Assembly (NCBI RefSeq): GCF_000759445.1
Contig: NZ_JRMB01000002.1
Coordinates: 806,001 to 870,000, forward strand
Length of the DNA stretch: 64,000 bases
Source: Pseudomonas lutea
GTDB taxonomy: Bacteria; Pseudomonadota; Gammaproteobacteria; Pseudomonadales; Pseudomonadaceae
Direction of reading: 5' to 3'
The position numbers and the translations under genes are program-made. A model generated the notes under the pieces. The model made no database searches, was not told the DNA's origin, and saw nothing but the letters and a program-made list of their open reading frames with translations. This document shows positions 32,958-41,913 of the stretch, in pieces; the first letter of the stretch is position 1, and every line of letters begins with the position of its first letter.

Positions 32958-34421
32958 GTGCTCAAAGCACTTAAAAAGATGTTCGGTAAAAGCGAGGCTG
33001 AGCCGCTCGCACCTGCTGCTCCCCTCCCCGTCCCCCAGCGTCAGACCGAAAGCGTCTCGCAGGAACCGTCAGCAGCAGAAGTGCACGTGCCTGCGGCCGA
33101 GCATTTGGAAGCCGTTGAACCGGCCGTCGCTGAGCCGGCCGTCATTGCGCCCGCCAGGGCTGAACGCCCCCGCCGTGAACGTGCGCCCAAGCCCGTCGTC
33201 ATTCCCTGGAAACCCGAGGACTTCGTCGTCGAACCCCAGGAAGGCAAAACCCGCTTCCATGATTTCCCGCTCGCGCCCGAGCTAATGCACGCCATTCAGG
33301 ACCTGGGCTTCCCGTATTGCACGCCGATCCAGGCAGGCGTTCTGGGTTACACGCTCAAAGGTCGCGATGCCATCGGCCGCGCACAGACCGGTACCGGCAA
33401 GACCGCTGCGTTCCTGATTTCCATCATCACCCAGTTGACCCAAACGCCTCCGCCCAAGGAGCGCTACATGGGTGAGCCGCGTGCCCTGATCATCGCTCCG
33501 ACCCGCGAGCTGGTCGTGCAGATCGCCAAGGACGCCGAGGCGCTGACCAAGTACACCGATCTCAACGTCATGACGTTTGTTGGCGGTATGGACTTCGACA
33601 AGCAACTAAAGCACCTCGAAGCGCGCCACTGCGACATTCTGGTTGCGACCCCGGGCCGCTTGCTCGATTTCGCCCAACGCGGTGAAGTGCACCTGGACAT
33701 GGTCGAAGTCATGGTGCTGGACGAGGCCGACCGCATGCTGGACATGGGTTTCATCCCTCAAGTGCGCTCGATCATCCGCCAGACCCCGCACAAGGGTGAG
33801 CGCCAGACCCTGCTGTTCTCCGCCACCTTCACCGAAGACGTGATGAACCTCGCAAAACAGTGGACGACCGATCCTGCAATCGTCGAGATCGAATCCCTGA
33901 ACGTGGCCAGCGACACCGTCGAGCAGCACATTTATGCCGTGGCGGGGGCGGACAAGTACAAGCTGTTGTTCAACCTGATCAATGACAACGGCTGGGAACG
34001 CGTGATGGTCTTCGCCAACCGCAAGGATGAAGTGCGGCGCATCGAAGAACGTCTCGTGCGTGACGGCATCAATGCGGCGCAGTTGTCCGGTGACGTACCG
34101 CAGCACAAGCGGATCAAGACGCTGGAAGGCTTCCGCGAAGGCAAGATCCGCGTGCTGGTGGCCACCGACGTGGCCGGTCGTGGCATCCACATCGACGGCA
34201 TCAGCCACGTGATCAACTTCACCCTGCCCGAAGTGCCGGACGACTACGTGCACCGCATTGGCCGCACCGGCCGTGCAGGCGCAGACGGCGTTTCGATCAG
34301 CTTCGCCGGCGAGGACGACTCCTACCAGCTGCCGTCCATCGAAGAAAAGCTCGGCCGCAAGATCAGCTGCGAGACGCCGCCGACTGTGTTGTTGAGGCCA
34401 GTGGTGAGAGTGCAGCCCTGA
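32958..34421 (+). CDS. rhlB: DEAD-box RNA helicase RhlB
   Basis: A 487-residue helicase with a GTG start. The first 75 residues are a Pro/Ala/Glu-rich, low-complexity extension; the core then carries the Q motif (YCTPIQ), Walker [13 protein letters not shown] in LDEADRM, SAT in FSATFT and HRIGRTGR. It unwinds short RNA duplexes, with RNase E in the degradosome. A bidirectional terminator follows. The N-terminal extension is longer than in E. coli RhlB. Confidence 0.95.
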   Translation: MLKALKKMFGKSEAEPLAPAAPLPVPQRQTESVSQEPSAAEVHVPAAEHLEAVEPAVAEPAVIAPARAERPRRERAPKPVVIPWKPEDFVVEPQEGKTRFHDFPLAPELMHAIQDLGFPYCTPIQAGVLGYTLKGRDAIGRAQTGTGKTAAFLISIITQLTQTPPPKERYMGEPRALIIAPTRELVVQIAKDAEALTKYTDLNVMTFVGGMDFDKQLKHLEARHCDILVATPGRLLDFAQRGEVHLDMVEVMVLDEADRMLDMGFIPQVRSIIRQTPHKGERQTLLFSATFTEDVMNLAKQWTTDPAIVEIESLNVASDTVEQHIYAVAGADKYKLLFNLINDNGWERVMVFANRKDEVRRIEERLVRDGINAAQLSGDVPQHKRIKTLEGFREGKIRVLVATDVAGRGIHIDGISHVINFTLPEVPDDYVHRIGRTGRAGADGVSISFAGEDDSYQLPSIEEKLGRKISCETPPTVLLRPVVRVQP

Positions 34422-34443
34422 AGGCTGCTGGCTTGCTGCAAAC

Positions 34444-34477
34444 AAAAAAGCGCAACCCGGGGGGTTGCGCTTTTTTT
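34444..34477. terminator. Bidirectional terminator after rhlB
   Basis: GCGCAACCC (34450-34458) pairs with GGGTTGCGC (34462-34470), flanked by AAAAAA on the left and TTTTTTT on the right. It serves rhlB (plus) and the lipoprotein operon (minus), which converge here. Confidence 0.92.
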
Positions 34478-34491
34478 ATGCCTGCCCGGTG

Positions 34492-35151
34492 TCAGTCTGT
34501 CCCGTATCGCGGGGAGCGTGGACCGTACAACAAGCCGGCCGGCTGGCCCGCAGAAAGCAGACGCTGGCTGGTGATCCCGGCAATTGGATGACCCGCGTCG
34601 GTGGAACTGTTGATGATCTGCTTGACCGCTGCAGTGATCAGCATGCCAATCAATCCGCCGCCGCTGTTGTTGCCGCCTTCGTCACTGGAAGCGGTCGCAG
34701 TGCCCGTCCATAGCGTCGTGCCGCTGCGCAGGTCCACCAATTTGGCAGTGGCAGTCACGACCGTTTGACTGCTGATCACCATGTAGGTGGTGCCGTACTG
34801 CGTCACCTTGACGTACATCGCCGCATCCGCACCGAAGATTTCCCGCAGCTTGGCCGGGGAGGTTTCCTGAATGTCGTTTGCGTTGGTCAGGCCGTTCTGT
34901 TTGAACGTCTCGTCGACCAGGGCAACTGGCACGACGTAATAACCCGCCTCGGCCAGCGGAAAGGTCACTTGGGAAAGCAGGCTGTACGTTGCCTTTACGT
35001 CGGGCGACTCGTTCACCGGCGGCATCACCAGTATCGAACGTGGTTTGCTTTCCTTGAACGCCGAATAATCAACAGTCTTGGGGGCGACACACCCACCCAG
35101 CAGCGTTGCGGCGAACAGACCGGCCGCGAGTTTCAGAAAGATACGGTTCAT
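34492..35151 (-). CDS. DUF799 (GNA1162-type) lipoprotein
   Basis: A 219-residue lipoprotein: lipobox LLGGC with Cys21, then a soluble domain beginning with SILVMPPVNESPDV and ending in a glycine-rich patch (GGNNSGGG near 168) and a hydrophobic helix (LIGMLITAAVKQII). The family includes the neisserial antigen GNA1162; the domain resembles a TolB/CsgG-like nucleotide-free fold. Its ATG overlaps the stop of the previous gene as ATGA. Function unknown; see the operon note for the CsgG-like gene. Confidence 0.85.
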   Translation of the reverse strand: MNRIFLKLAAGLFAATLLGGCVAPKTVDYSAFKESKPRSILVMPPVNESPDVKATYSLLSQVTFPLAEAGYYVVPVALVDETFKQNGLTNANDIQETSPAKLREIFGADAAMYVKVTQYGTTYMVISSQTVVTATAKLVDLRSGTTLWTGTATASSDEGGNNSGGGLIGMLITAAVKQIINSSTDAGHPIAGITSQRLLSAGQPAGLLYGPRSPRYGTD

Positions 35152-35516
35152 TTGGACGCGACTCCTGTCTTGACGTTTCTCATCAGGAAATCCATATAGG
35201 TCGCCGACTCGGGAAACAGCGTTTTTTCAGTGCGAAACTCTTGGACCATCTGATCATCCTTGCCCAGGCTGCCGTATAGCATGCCCAGCTGAGCGTGATA
35301 ACCCGGCGGCGGATTGCCGTTGGTGGAGCGAATTTTCTGCAGGTCTTCCTCCAGCTTGGCGACCTGCGCCTCTTTGGATTCGCCTTTGAAGTATTCGTAG
35401 ACTTCAGGCTGATAGCTGCCCCATTGGTACAGCGTCTTGGGCTGGGCGCAGCCGCTGAGCCATAAGGCCGCAGCAGCCACTGCAATCACGCGTAAACCGT
35501 TCATTTTCGTTTCCAT
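35148..35516 (-). CDS. DUF4810 lipoprotein
   Basis: A 122-residue lipoprotein with lipobox LSGC (Cys23 from the ATG at 35516). GGGAG lies 10 nt before that ATG; a second ATG four codons later (35504) is possible. The mature part is helical (YEYFKGESKEAQVAKLEEDL, then a TPR-like hairpin QLGMLYGSLGKDDQM), in keeping with DUF4810. It is the middle gene of the lipoprotein trio, 23 bp after the CsgG-like gene. Confidence 0.85.
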   Translation of the reverse strand: METKMNGLRVIAVAAAALWLSGCAQPKTLYQWGSYQPEVYEYFKGESKEAQVAKLEEDLQKIRSTNGNPPPGYHAQLGMLYGSLGKDDQMVQEFRTEKTLFPESATYMDFLMRNVKTGVASK

Positions 35517-35539
35517 GTTAAATAAGCTCCCTGTCGTGA

Positions 35540-36223
35540 TTACTTGATGGCCGGTTTCCAGGCACCTGCGTCAATGGCGCGGACCATATTGTTGACCGCC
35601 TCGCGCATGGCCAGATCAAGCACCTTGCCGTTGAGCGTGGAGTCATAGCTGGCGGTGCCGCCGAATCCGATAACTTCACGGTTGGACAGTTGATACTCAC
35701 CAGCACCTTGCGTGGAGTACACCACCTCGGAGGTCCTGATGTTGACGATGTTCAGCGCCACTTTGGCGTAGGCGATCTGCGACTTGCCGCGGCCCAGCAA
35801 ACCGAACAGCTGCTGATCACCGACTTCCTTTCGACCAAATTCAGTGACGTCGCCGGTGACCACGTAATCGGCCCCCTTGAGTTGCTGGGCAGTGTTTTTG
35901 ATCGCCGCTTCCTGACCGATCTCCGACATGTTGTCGCGGTCCAGCACGCTAAAGCGGTTGGTTTGCTGCATGTGGGTAATCAGGATGGTCTTGGCCTGAC
36001 CGCCTAGGCGGTCGACGCCGTCGGAAAAGATCCCGCGCATGTAGCTCGAACGGTTGTCGAATTTGCCGACGGCGATTGGCGTGCGCACACCTGCGTAAGC
36101 AGTATTGAAGCTTTCGACCTTCTCCACCGGCATGGCGCGCGAGCTTTCCGTCGCACAGCCGCCCATTAACGCCAGCGTCGCTGCCGCCATCCCTGAAATG
36201 AAAACCTGCTGCAGTCTGTTCAC
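35540..36223 (-). CDS. CsgG/HfaB-family lipoprotein
   Basis: A 227-residue lipoprotein with a GTG start (GGAG 7 nt upstream) and lipobox MGGC (Cys23). The body matches the CsgG family: IAVGKFDNRSSY, then TNRFSVLDRDNMSEIGQE and the ADYVVTGDVTEF strand. CsgG forms an outer-membrane secretion pore for curli in E. coli, but no curli genes are nearby. It is the first gene of a three-lipoprotein operon (CsgG-like, DUF4810, DUF799), all three lipidated, which suggests one envelope complex. Confidence 0.88.
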   Translation of the reverse strand: MNRLQQVFISGMAAATLALMGGCATESSRAMPVEKVESFNTAYAGVRTPIAVGKFDNRSSYMRGIFSDGVDRLGGQAKTILITHMQQTNRFSVLDRDNMSEIGQEAAIKNTAQQLKGADYVVTGDVTEFGRKEVGDQQLFGLLGRGKSQIAYAKVALNIVNIRTSEVVYSTQGAGEYQLSNREVIGFGGTASYDSTLNGKVLDLAMREAVNNMVRAIDAGAWKPAIK

Positions 36224-36638
36224 ACCTACGCTCCGCGCTAATAAATTCCGTTCCGTGCTCCGATATAAACGCCGCGCTAAACGGTCGTCTCCGGAAGACG
36301 TTTAATACTGATGACTCGCTGCGACTCCGCTGTCAGGCCCACCCGCAATGATCCGCAGGCGCAAGCAGGCGCTCACGACGGGCGTGGATAGAGAGGCAAA
36401 GGATATTAAGAGAGTGACGCGACAGAACCCGATTGAGGCGTTCTCATTAGACGTGCTCTTCCCTGAGAGATATCACAGTGATATCAAAACGAGCACATGC
36501 TAGTGCGACGTCTTCCTGACGTCAACAATAAACATCCCCGTCATGAATTGGATACGGTGCTCATGACCGGTTGCGACCGCGAACAAGCGAAGCTGGTTGC
36601 AGACCCAGACCCGCAGACGCCTGGTTGCACCAGCACGA
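36224..36638. other. Upstream region of the lipoprotein operon with nested dyads
   Basis: A 415-bp interval without a protein gene. It contains CGTCT-CCGGA-AGACG (near 36286-36300), the nested dyad at 36453-36496, and GACGTC-TTCCT-GACGTC near 36507-36523. It must include the lipoprotein-operon promoter; the moaE end lies at the right. Confidence 0.6.
36453..36496. promoter_or_regulatory. Nested inverted repeats (operator-like)
   Basis: An outer pair GTGCTC (36453-36458) / GAGCAC (36491-36496) encloses the perfect palindrome GATATCAC-A-GTGATATC (36469-36485). Two concentric dyads on one axis region suit a dimeric or tetrameric regulator better than a terminator, because no T-run follows. Confidence 0.5.
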
Positions 36639-37088
36639 CTACTTCCAGCGGTCCGCCGCCTTGTGATCGCTGTCCCGGCCTTCAACCCAGCGCGGTCCTT
36701 GTGCGGTGCTTTCCTTCTTCCAGAAGGGTGCGCGGGTTTTCAGGTAATCCATCACGAAGTCGCAGGATTCGAAAGCGGCCTGACGGTGGGCGCTGGCAGC
36801 CGCGACGAATACGATCGGCTCGCCCGGCTCCAGCTCGCCTACTCGATGGATCACCTCAAGCTTCAGCAACGGCCAACGCTGCCGAGCCTCGTCGACGATT
36901 TTCAACAGTGCCTTTTCGGTCATGCCGGGGTAGTGCTCAAGGAACATGCCTGCCACCTCACGTCCGTCGTTGAAATCACGCACGTAGCCGACAAAGCTCA
37001 CCACCGCACCCACGCCGACATTGGCATCGTGCATGGCATTGACTTCGGCACCCGGATCGAACGCCGCCGCCTGGACTCGCACGCTCAT
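36639..37088 (-). CDS. moaE: Molybdopterin synthase catalytic subunit
   Basis: A 149-residue large subunit that, with MoaD thiocarboxylate, adds two sulfurs to precursor Z to make molybdopterin. MoaE features are the GAVVSFVGYVRD start of the core, LEHYPGMTEKAL, HRVGELEPGEPIVFVAAASAHR and the active-site lysine segment YLKTRAPFWKKE. The ATG at 37088 lies 1 bp after the moaD stop, so translation is coupled. Confidence 0.95.
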   Translation of the reverse strand: MSVRVQAAAFDPGAEVNAMHDANVGVGAVVSFVGYVRDFNDGREVAGMFLEHYPGMTEKALLKIVDEARQRWPLLKLEVIHRVGELEPGEPIVFVAAASAHRQAAFESCDFVMDYLKTRAPFWKKESTAQGPRWVEGRDSDHKAADRWK

Positions 37089-37089
37089 C

Positions 37090-37341
37090 TCAGCCTCCAG
37101 TGACAGTCGGGAAGAATGCGACTTCATCGCCCGGCTCAATCGGCTCATCCAGCGAGCACAGCTCCTGATTGCGCGCGCACATGATGCCGCTTTCGCTCAG
37201 CACCTCCCACACGCCACCGCGCTCGAGCAAATGCTGGCGCACCGCTTCGACGGTCGCAAACGTACCTTCCAGGTGCTCGCTTTCGGTACCGAGGGTTTCG
37301 CGAAAGCGCGCGAAATACTGAACTTGGACATGAATAGTCAT
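37090..37341 (-). CDS. moaD: Molybdopterin synthase sulfur-carrier subunit
   Basis: An 83-residue ubiquitin-like sulfur carrier that ends in the essential diglycine (PTVTGG), which is thiocarboxylated before sulfur transfer. It starts 4 bp inside the end of moaC (ATG at 37341, moaC stop at 37338), a typical coupled overlap. Order moaC-moaD-moaE is standard for Pseudomonas. Confidence 0.95.
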   Translation of the reverse strand: MTIHVQVQYFARFRETLGTESEHLEGTFATVEAVRQHLLERGGVWEVLSESGIMCARNQELCSLDEPIEPGDEVAFFPTVTGG

Positions 37342-37823
37342 TGGGCACTCACGGGTTCGTCAGCGATGAAATGGCCGCTCTTGCCGCCAAGCTTTTCAAG
37401 CAGCCGCACATGCTCGATGGTCATGCCGCGGTCGACCGCCTTGCACATGTCATAGATCGTCAGAGCGGCAATGCTGGCAGCGGTCAGCGCTTCCATTTCC
37501 ACGCCGGTCTGTCCGGACAGTTTGCAGCGGGCGACGATGTGCACGGTGTTTGCGCTTTCGGCCGTGAGCTCGACCTTCACGCCGGTCAACATCAGGGGAT
37601 GGCACAGAGGGATCAGGTCGCTGGTCTTCTTGGCTGCCTGAATGCCGGCGATGCGCGCCACGGCAAACACGTCGCCTTTGGGGTGCCCGCCGGCAACGAT
37701 CATTTGCAGGGTTTCGGGCAGCATGCGCACACGCGCTTCGGCCACGGCTTCACGGAACGTCACGGCTTTTTCAGTGACGTCGACCATGTGGGCGCGACCT
37801 TGGGAATCGAGATGGGTAAGCAC
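37338..37823 (-). CDS. moaC: Cyclic pyranopterin monophosphate synthase
   Basis: A 161-residue enzyme that converts the MoaA product to cyclic pyranopterin monophosphate. The start is a GTG at 37823 with AGGAG 7 nt before it, giving the conserved (M)[16 protein letters not shown]-terminus. Other family segments are [32 protein letters not shown] and GVEMEALTA. Sequence further upstream enters the REP array and is not coding. Confidence 0.95.
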   Translation of the reverse strand: MLTHLDSQGRAHMVDVTEKAVTFREAVAEARVRMLPETLQMIVAGGHPKGDVFAVARIAGIQAAKKTSDLIPLCHPLMLTGVKVELTAESANTVHIVARCKLSGQTGVEMEALTAASIAALTIYDMCKAVDRGMTIEHVRLLEKLGGKSGHFIADEPVSAQ

Positions 37824-37869
37824 GGGATAACTCCTGGACAGGAGCGGGGATTGTAACGCTGATGGAGAC

Positions 37870-38716
37870 CTAACTGTAGGAGCTTGCCCGCGAGCACCTG
37901 ACCGCAGGAGCCGGGCCGGAAGTGTGACCGTAAAAAACCGGGTCGGACGTGTGACCGCAGACGCCGGGTAGAACGCGTGACCGTAGGAGCCGGCTTGCTG
38001 GCGAATGCAGTGGGTCAGTTGCAGTTGCATCGCATGACCGAAAGCGTTCGCCAGCAAGCCGGCTCCTACAGGTTTTCAGCGGTGAATGGATTTCAGTTAA
38101 GTCCATGGATCACAGCAGGGGCCGGGCCGGACGTATGACCCTAAAAGCCGGACCGGACGTGTGACCGCAGACGCCGGGTAGAACGCGTGACCGTAGGAGC
38201 CGGCTTGCTGGCGAATGCAGTGGGTCAGTTGCATCGCATGACCGAAAGCGTTCGCCAGCAAGCCGGCTCCTACAGGTTCAGCGGTGAATGGATTCAGTTA
38301 AGTCCATGGATCACAGCAGGGGCCGGGCCGGAAGTATGACCGTAGACGCCGGGCCGGACGTGTGATCGTAGAAGCTGGGTCGAACGCGTGACCGTAGGAG
38401 CCGGCTTGCTGGCGAATGCAGTGGGTCAGTTGCAGTTGCATCGCATGACCGAAAGCGTTCGCCAGCAAGCCGGCTCCCACAGGTTCAGCGGTGAATGGAT
38501 TTCAGTTAAGTCCATGGATCACAGCAGGGGCCGGGCCGGACGTATGACCCTAAAAGCCGGACCGGACGTGTGACCGTAGACGCCGGGTCGAACGCGTGAC
38601 CGTAGGAGCCGGCTTGCTGGCGAATGCAGTGGGTCAGTTGCATCGCATGACCGAAAGCGTTCGCCAGCAAGCCGGCTCCTACAGGTTCAGCGGTGAATGG
38701 ACATTCAGTTGATGTC
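37870..38716. repeat. Tandem array of REP doublets (four units of about 205 bp)
   Basis: The unit CCGTAGGAGCCGGCTTGCTGG ... CCAGCAAGCCGGCTCCTACAGG recurs at 37981, 38191, 38392 and 38600 (periods 210, 201 and 208 bp). Each unit holds one inverted REP pair plus a linker with GTGAATGGA, TTCAGTTAAGTCCATGGATCA and two to four shorter words like CGTGTGACCGCAGACGCCGG. A degenerate lead-in fills 37870-37980. The short frames inside are not genes. It separates moaC from phoH. Confidence 0.9.
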
Positions 38717-38730
38717 CATGGATCAGAGGG

Positions 38731-40125
38731 TTACAAATGGCTCTCCGCGTATTCCGCCAGGATCGAGCGCGGTACGCCTTGCAGGCTGATGTGCACGCCG
38801 TTGGGGAAATCCTTGAATCGCTCCGTCAGATAGGTCAGCCCCGAACTGGTGGCCGACAGGTATGGGGTATCGATCTGCGCCAGGTTACCCAGGCAGACCA
38901 CCTTGGAACCTGCACCGGCACGCGTAATGATGGTCTTCATCTGGTGCGGCGTAAGGTTCTGGCATTCATCGATCAGGATCAGGCTTTGCTGGAAGCTACG
39001 GCCGCGAATGTAGTTAAGGGATTTGAACTGCAACGGCACCTTGCTGAGGATGTAATCAACGCTGCCGTGGGTGTTTTCATCGTCCATGTGCAGCGCTTCC
39101 AGGTTATCGGTGATCGCGCCAAGCCATGGTTCCATCTTCTCTGCTTCGGTACCTGGCAGAAAGCCGATCTCCTGGTCAAGCCCCTGCACGCTGCGTGTCG
39201 CAATGATGCGTCGATAGCGCTTGCTTACCATGGTCTGCTCGATAGCAGCGGCCAGCGCGAGAATGGTCTTGCCCGAACCGGCTGCGCCCGACAGATTGAC
39301 CAGATGGATATCCGGATCGAGCAACGCGAACAGCGCCAGCCCCTGATAAATGTCGCGGGGTTTCAGCCCCCACGCCTCCTGGTGCAGCAACGGCTCCTGG
39401 TGCATGTCCAGCAGCAGCAGCTCATCCGGTTTGACGCCCTTGATCCAGCCCACAAAACCTTGCTCATCAATGATGAACTCGTTGATATGAACGGCCGGGA
39501 TCTGCTCGATCATCTGCACCTTATGCCAGGTACGGCCATGGTCCTGACGGGTATCGACTTTGCTGACGCGGTCCCAGAAAGAACCGGTCATGGTGTGATA
39601 GCCGCGCGACAGCATCGACACGTCATCGACCAGCTGATCGGTGCTGTAATCTTCCGCTTCGATGCCGCAGGCCCGCGCCTTGAGGCGCATATTGATGTCT
39701 TTGGTGACCAGCACGATGCGCGTGTCCTTTTTCAGCGCGTGCAGGTCGATCAACTGGTTGATGATGATGTTGTCATTGAGGTTGTCGGGCAGCAGGCGGT
39801 TTGGATCCTGCCGTTTGTTCATGAGAATGGACAGGTACCCTTTGAATACGCCTGTGCCTCGGTCAATGGGTACGCCTTGCTCGACCTCCTCCGGGGTCGC
39901 CTCGCCGAGTGTCTTGTCGATCAGACGGATCGCCTGACGGCATTCAGCCGCCACCGAGTGCTTGCCCGCCTTGAGCTTGTCCAGTTCTTCGAGGACGGTC
40001 ATGGGCAGGGCAACGTGATGTTCTTCGAAATTTAGAAGCGCGTTTGGATCGTGAATCAATACATTGGTATCGAGCACATAAAGGATTGGCTGGTTAGAGG
40101 AAGGGGTGCGTCCGTGGTCATCCAT
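38731..40125 (-). CDS. PhoH-family PIN/ATPase protein
   Basis: A 464-residue protein: N-terminal PIN nuclease domain (YVLDTNVLIHDP near residue 12) and C-terminal PhoH ATPase with Walker A GAAGSGKT near residue 278 and Walker B LILIDECQN. This PhoH2 layout is found in proteins that act as RNA helicase-ribonucleases. The ATG is at 40125. The 325 bp upstream (40126-40450) carry its promoter area. Confidence 0.92.
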   Translation of the reverse strand: MDDHGRTPSSNQPILYVLDTNVLIHDPNALLNFEEHHVALPMTVLEELDKLKAGKHSVAAECRQAIRLIDKTLGEATPEEVEQGVPIDRGTGVFKGYLSILMNKRQDPNRLLPDNLNDNIIINQLIDLHALKKDTRIVLVTKDINMRLKARACGIEAEDYSTDQLVDDVSMLSRGYHTMTGSFWDRVSKVDTRQDHGRTWHKVQMIEQIPAVHINEFIIDEQGFVGWIKGVKPDELLLLDMHQEPLLHQEAWGLKPRDIYQGLALFALLDPDIHLVNLSGAAGSGKTILALAAAIEQTMVSKRYRRIIATRSVQGLDQEIGFLPGTEAEKMEPWLGAITDNLEALHMDDENTHGSVDYILSKVPLQFKSLNYIRGRSFQQSLILIDECQNLTPHQMKTIITRAGAGSKVVCLGNLAQIDTPYLSATSSGLTYLTERFKDFPNGVHISLQGVPRSILAEYAESHL

Positions 40126-40450
40126 ACTCGCTCACCTTTGTAGAAGCCAAGTGACGCAACACACAGCGATGCTGCGCCACGAAAAGGCCGCCGCGGCTTT
40201 CTCCTTGAGGCAGGAGAAAAATGCGCAAAGTGGGTCTGGGATGACGCCACCTGTGTTGCAGGGTTCGGCGGTCTGTTGTCGTAATACCGCAAAACCGATG
40301 ACATAAAAACGCGTTTCAACGCTTTTTGAAGTTTATTTTTCAGGCGACAAAAAGGCCTTGGCGGATGCCTTGGGCGCGTTTAAAGTCGAAAGTCCGGTCG
40401 AGGACAATTCTTCAGAAATTTCCGGCCTTCGATGCTCCTGGCTACTCCCC
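40126..40450. other. Interval between the deacetylase-like gene and phoH
   Basis: 325 bp with no protein gene. It is AT-rich at 40300-40345 (CGTTTCAACGCTTTTTGAAG on the plus strand), where the phoH promoter (minus strand) may lie. No operator or terminator was recognised with confidence. Confidence 0.4.
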
Positions 40451-41731
40451 TCACTCCCCCGCTTTTTTCTCGGTCGCTGCCTCCGTCGCCTTTGCATCAG
40501 GCTGAACGGGCTCCTCCTCCTGCCTCTTGTCCATCGTTTCCTCGTCCGTTGCGTCTTCGTCCGGGGTGTCGGCCTCTTCGTCCTGATTGTCTTCTTCGTC
40601 CGCCAACTGCTGCGGATAGATGTGGCAGTCCTCCCACGTCACTCCGCTTTGCGCGGTATTGGCCATCAGCCATGGCACTGCCTGCTGAGCACGGTCCGTG
40701 CTGTCATGGAACACCACGTTGCCGCGTCGCCACAGCAGCATCAGCGTCAGGACTCGATTGGCAGCCTGCTCGGCGCTGATGCGCCCGGTGCTGTCCTGGG
40801 AATCAATGTTCCAGAGCGAGACGCGAAGCTGTTGGTCCCGGAAAAACGGCGCGCTGTCTGCGCGTCGATGGCCATAGGGTGGGCGGAACAAGGGCACGAA
40901 GTTGTCCGGCAAGACTTGCTGAAGCAACGCGGCGGTGCGTTCGATGGAGTCTTGCCAGTCGCGCCAGTGGGCATGGGACCGAAACTCCCATCCCTGAAGC
41001 CCGACGCACTGCTGGCGGTAAAGGTTTTGCAGCGCCTGGGGCGAGCTGGCGTCGAGCCGGCTCTGCAGGCTTTTACCCAATACAAAAAACGTCGCAGTGA
41101 TCTGCTGTTGACGCATGAAGTCGGCCAGCCAGTCGGTGGCGCCATCGGCGGTGGTCGGACCGCTCTCGAAGTTGAGCAGGAAGGTTCTGTCCGGCATCTC
41201 GTCGCCGCTGAGCTCGTCGGAGTTGAACCGCTCGACCTCGCTGCTGGTTTGCGGGAACAAGGCGGCCATGCGCAGCAGCTCGTTGAGGTACCGCTGGTTA
41301 AATGCATCGGCCGGCGCCGCCCAGCCCGCATAAAAGGAATCATCGGCGACCTTATATTCCCCAGCCCGCTGACGCAGCATCGGCACGTCATCGACCAGCA
41401 CGCAAAAGGAGGCGTCGGCTCCGCAGGTTTTTTCGGCGGCTTTCCAGTTTTCGAACAGGCGTGTCCACAACCGTGTGCGGATCAGATTGACCGTTGGCAG
41501 GTTGACCTGTCGCAGGCCCAGGCGGGCACTGAGCTGTGCATCGCTGAGGTTTTCGCTTTCCAGCAACTGGTGGGCGAAGCTGAGAATTTGCGCACGAGAC
41601 GCGACATCGAACAGCTGCGGAGTTTCGAGTGCCTCTGGCCAGACCGTGCGATCCAGCATCGCAATCTCGCCAGTGGCTGCCTGTGCCTTAAGGCCCAGCA
41701 AGCAGGCGCCGATCAATAACAGCATGCGCAA
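40451..41731 (-). CDS. Secreted polysaccharide-deacetylase-like protein with divergent metal motifs
   Basis: A 426-residue protein with signal peptide (MRMLLLIGACLLGLKAQA). The start used is a TTG 9 nt after GGGAG; an ATG two codons later (41725) is the alternative. A NodB/CE4-like domain spans about 180-400: RPPYGH (283-288), WNIDSQD (307-313) and VVFHD (339-343) are present, but the usual TFDDGP reads NFESGP (187-192), and the usual H(S/T)xxH reads HAHWR (253-257). The tail (about 375-426) is rich in Glu/Asp. It may be an altered or inactive deacetylase. It shares direction with phoH. Confidence 0.85.
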   Translation of the reverse strand: MRMLLLIGACLLGLKAQAATGEIAMLDRTVWPEALETPQLFDVASRAQILSFAHQLLESENLSDAQLSARLGLRQVNLPTVNLIRTRLWTRLFENWKAAEKTCGADASFCVLVDDVPMLRQRAGEYKVADDSFYAGWAAPADAFNQRYLNELLRMAALFPQTSSEVERFNSDELSGDEMPDRTFLLNFESGPTTADGATDWLADFMRQQQITATFFVLGKSLQSRLDASSPQALQNLYRQQCVGLQGWEFRSHAHWRDWQDSIERTAALLQQVLPDNFVPLFRPPYGHRRADSAPFFRDQQLRVSLWNIDSQDSTGRISAEQAANRVLTLMLLWRRGNVVFHDSTDRAQQAVPWLMANTAQSGVTWEDCHIYPQQLADEEDNQDEEADTPDEDATDEETMDKRQEEEPVQPDAKATEAATEKKAGE

Positions 41732-41913
41732 AACGACGTGCTCCCAATCCTTTATAAAGAGGCCGAAACCGGCGAGGCACTATAGCGGATTTGCTTCATT
41801 CCAGAATGCCGGATTGGTGCCGGACACTTGCAGCAGCGCACCTATGAGTGCCATAGCTGGAGTCCTCTGCGTGCAACCCCTAGAATCGGCGGACGATTAA
41901 AGGAGAACTGCGC

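Noticed and set aside
38388..38573. 61-codon frame within the REP array
   Set aside because: It is made only of repeat sequence; no ribosome site.
37870..38716. CRISPR-like periodic repeats
   Set aside because: Both the repeats and the supposed spacers are repeated, units are about 205 bp, the core is a REP palindrome, and no cas gene is present.
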